A DNA stretch of 64,000 nt from Homarus americanus (lineage: Eukaryota; Arthropoda; Malacostraca; Decapoda; Nephropidae). The stretch is taken from positions 1,130,632 through 1,194,631 of the forward strand of contig NW_024722158.1 of the NCBI RefSeq assembly GCF_018991925.1. The letters are read 5' to 3'. Under the pieces are notes generated by a model. That model was not told the DNA's origin. It ran no database searches and saw only the letters and a list, made by a program, of their open reading frames with translations. The position numbers and the translations under genes were made by a program. Shown here piece after piece: positions 61,255-64,000 of this stretch (position 1 is the first letter of the stretch; each line of letters starts with the position of its first letter).

Positions 61255-62740
61255 GTTAAATCAAGTGTGGGAGGGGCGGTGGAATTATCTTTCTGGCAAT
61301 GGCACTTGTCTGCCTCTGTTTGCAGTCGGACTAACTCAAAAGTATTGACACCTTCTCGTTTGGTGCTCCTCGAAGCATTACGATGTGGAGTAATCGACTC
61401 CCAGGTGAGGGGGTCGATTTGGCACTTTTTCAGGTTTGTCTTAAGACTATCCTTATACCTTTTAAATTGCCTGCCGGCGTTACGTTTACTATTCCTTTGA
61501 GGACTGTAAAGTAGCTGCTTTGGCAGTCTACTGTCGTCCATGCTGGTAACATGGCCAGTCCAGCGTAGTTTTTCATGGATTATGGTAGCCTCGATGCTCC
61601 TACAGTTAGTGTCAGCAAGAATACTGGCATTTGTTCTCGGAGGATGGAACGTAGACTACGTTGGTGAAGGTTTTCAAGTGCCTTGAGGTGCCTCCTTTAT
61701 GTCACCCATGTCTTGCTGCCATGCAGCAGGGTGGGGAGGACCTCTTCTCGATATATGTGGAAATTTGTAGACAATTTCAGCTCCCTACAGCTGAAGACAT
61801 GGTTTTGGAGTCTGCCAAAGGCTTGAGATGCACATCTAATCAGATGCTGAACCTCTTCATCGATGTCCGCTGTGGTGGACAGGTGGGAGCCGAGATACCA
61901 AAAGTGGGTAACATTAGAGAGGGTAGTACTCTGTACTGTTAAGATGGATGGATGGTGGAGGTGTGTCTGAACCGAGGTAGGCTGTAAGAGAATCTGAGTC
62001 TTACGTACATTCACCTCGAGGCCAAAATGTGCATACTCATCTGCATAGGTGTTCAGGATCTCCTGTAGGTCGCGTTCAGTGTGAGCAACAAGGGTGAGGC
62101 CATCTGCTTACTAAAGTTCAGTAACTGAAGCTGCTGTTACCTTTGTTCTTGCCTGGATTCGTCTTATGTTGTAAAGACTCTTCATCCGGTACTCGATGTC
62201 CAGCTCGCCAACTAAATTGGCACTCGCACGAGTAAGGAAGGCAGCCAAGAAAATGGAAAAGAGAGTTGGTGCCAGTACACACCCTTGTTTAACCCCTGAT
62301 TGGATGGGGAAGAACTCAGACTAGGTGCCATTGTGCAAGACATTGGCATTCATGCCATTGTGGAGGTGCCTCACAATGGCGATGAATTTTGGGGGGATCC
62401 AAACCGGCTGAGGGTCCACCAGAGGGCTTCCCTGTTGACTGAATTGAAGGCCTTGGTTTGGTTGATGAAAGCCATGTACAGGTCACGACACTGTTCTCTG
62501 CACGTTTCCTGTATCTGGAGGGCAGCAAAGATCATGTCAGTGGTGCCTCGTGATGGTCTAAAGTCACATTGAGATTCTGGGAGGAAGGTTTCTGCCTCAG
62601 GAAGAAGTTTGTTTAGGAGGACTCGGGCAATAATCTTGTCAGGTACGGACAGCAGCGAGAGCCCACGTTAGTTGCCACAGTCTGACCGATCTGCCTTGTA
62701 ATTGGGGGATTTCCTCCTTTTCCCATATACGTATACTTCA
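61255..62740 (-). pseudogene. Degenerate LINE reverse transcriptase, copy B, cut at the deletion
   Basis: The same relic as 26330-27930 (THFWYLGSHLSTTADIDEEV near 61920; RLPKQLLYSPQRNSKRN near 61530). Its C-terminal tail is truncated at 61255, where copy B lost 5717 bp, which shows that copy A keeps the older arrangement at this junction. Confidence 0.8.
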
Positions 62741-63836
62741 GGAGAGAGTGGAGATGGCTGGTAAGTAGTGGACGTCCTGTTTTATACACCCACTCTGTGC
62801 TACACACACCAACACCACCCACACATCACACATACATGCCTACATCACACACACACTTTCCAACATCCACTCACACACACACACACACACACCCTACAAC
62901 ACCACCCACACACCTCTACACCACCCGCACACACCCTATCAACCACCTAAGTTCCTCCCACTAGCCTCGTGGGCTGGCAGATACATTTCTATTTGTTTAA
63001 TTTGGTTCTGAATCGCTCTACCCAATGTTTATTATAATGGGAAAATCTTTCCCATTAATGGGGGGGGGGGGTGAGATTTCCTACCATGGCCATGTGTACC
63101 AGAGGATTAACCAAACTGGGACCAACAATTATTTTCAACACTGGCTGCAGTCTTCTGAGAACGTCACTATAGGTCGGTGACCCCGTCCTACGAGAAAGCT
63201 AACCCTGTTGTTCGCCCTTTGCTGTTATCCCTCCTTTAGTGATCGTTTTTATTAACATTAGGTATTTCTGGAGTGCAACCTGTACTGGTGTTTTGTGTGT
63301 GGGTGAGGTGTATCTTCAGTTATTTAAAGGAAGTCTCTTACTTATATTATTTCACTAATATGTTCTTCTTTATTTTCCACAGATATGGAGTGAAAAAAAC
63401 AAATGACAGTGGGAAGAGAAGCAGTAAATTGTGACAACACTGATTGCCATGGACAGCTGCTAGTTTATTGTGCACCCCATATGGGGTAGAGGTCACAAAG
63501 GGTGTTTATCAGATCCCAGTGACCAGGATATTGTGGCATTGACTGGAAAACAGTTTTCCAGTACATTATTTGTTTAGTTCAGTGCAGTACTATATAGAAG
63601 TTTACTGTTTGCACTTGTCTGCTTGCTTCAAATTCATCACCGAGTTCTTGCCTGTTTACAGTGTTTGGGTTCTGTTTGACAATCCTAGATTATAATCAAC
63701 AGTGACTTTGTTGGTCACGAATTTAGGAAAGGTAGAACATTATGTTGGGTGTAGCTGTTAAGAACAGTGGACATAGACAAAGTATTATAAACTGAACGAA
63801 AGAATTACAAGTAGACAAGAAATTATTATTCTTTGT
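61255..63836. repeat. Segmental duplication copy B, right block
   Basis: Near-identical to 26443-29124 except for one fewer ~100-bp CA-rich unit. It includes the upstream region of the zinc-finger gene, with the candidate splice acceptor TATTTTCCACAG ending at 63382. Divergence from copy A starts at 63837. Confidence 0.93.
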
Positions 63837-63892
63837 GGAAATATGTTGTGAAGATCACCCCCTCATAAGACTTTTGTCACATGTAGTAAAAG

Positions 63893-64000
63893 TTTACCAG
63901 CCATCACAAGTACAGTAGTATATCAGCCTGAGTATTATTGTTTACCAGCCATCACAAGTACAGTAGTATATCAGCCTGAGTATTATTGTTTACCAGCCAT
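63893..64000. repeat. 48-bp tandem repeat running off the window
   Basis: Units at 63893-63940 and 63941-63988 are identical (TTTACCAGCCATCACAAGTA then CAGTAGTATATCAGCCTGAG then TATTATTG) and a third starts at 63989. Copy A has only one related stretch at 29125, with TTTACTGTACATCAGAGG instead. Confidence 0.93.

Overview
This window looks like non-coding, transposon-dense DNA from an arthropod nuclear genome, most plausibly a large decapod-crustacean-type genome. The reasons are short interstitial runs of the arthropod telomere motif TTAGG/CCTAA, abundant long AT, CT and CA microsatellites, and many nested LTR, LINE and DNA transposons. I see one convincing host-type gene, a C2H2 zinc-finger gene at 29590-30933 (+), and no tRNA, rRNA or CRISPR. 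The species assignment is inference.

Layout. 1-6 kb holds a composite pogo/Tigger-type DNA element and a broken Tigger transposase. 6.0-8.1 kb is a BEL/Pao retrotransposon fragment (minus strand) with one LTR. 8.1-10.2 kb is a 21-bp minisatellite with a 5'-truncated CR1/L2-like LINE inserted in it. 11.7-17.8 kb is a nearly full Ty3/gypsy-type element (minus) with a truncated second LTR; a second copy with both LTRs and a 4-bp target duplication lies at 39.3-45.9 kb. In both copies integrase lies upstream of reverse transcriptase, the reverse of the usual Ty3/gypsy order, as described for Gmr1-like elements. 18.66-29.12 kb and 59.19-63.84 kb are two copies of one segmental duplication. The second lacks 5717 bp that in the first contain a Tigger transposon, a minisatellite made from that transposon's terminal repeat, and two further minisatellites.

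The zinc-finger gene lies just beyond the first duplicated block. Its putative upstream exon region is inside the block, so a paralogue may begin just past base 64000. Downstream of the gene is a roughly 2.6-kb minisatellite. 33.7-38.6 kb is a mosaic of LINE fragments on both strands. 47.6-53 kb contains diverged members of an LTR-like family; two of them carry an intron-like 195/210-bp segment bounded by direct repeats. 53-59 kb is a nest: a hAT element with an 8-bp target duplication and an inner Tigger-type non-autonomous element, inverted LTR-like copies around a long CT/AT microsatellite, and a LINE inserted in one of those copies.

The genes here do not form a pathway. Apart from the zinc-finger protein, all recognisable coding sequence is mobile-element gag/pol/transposase, nearly all with stops, frameshifts or deletions. 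All identities are read by eye from translated motifs; no database search was run.
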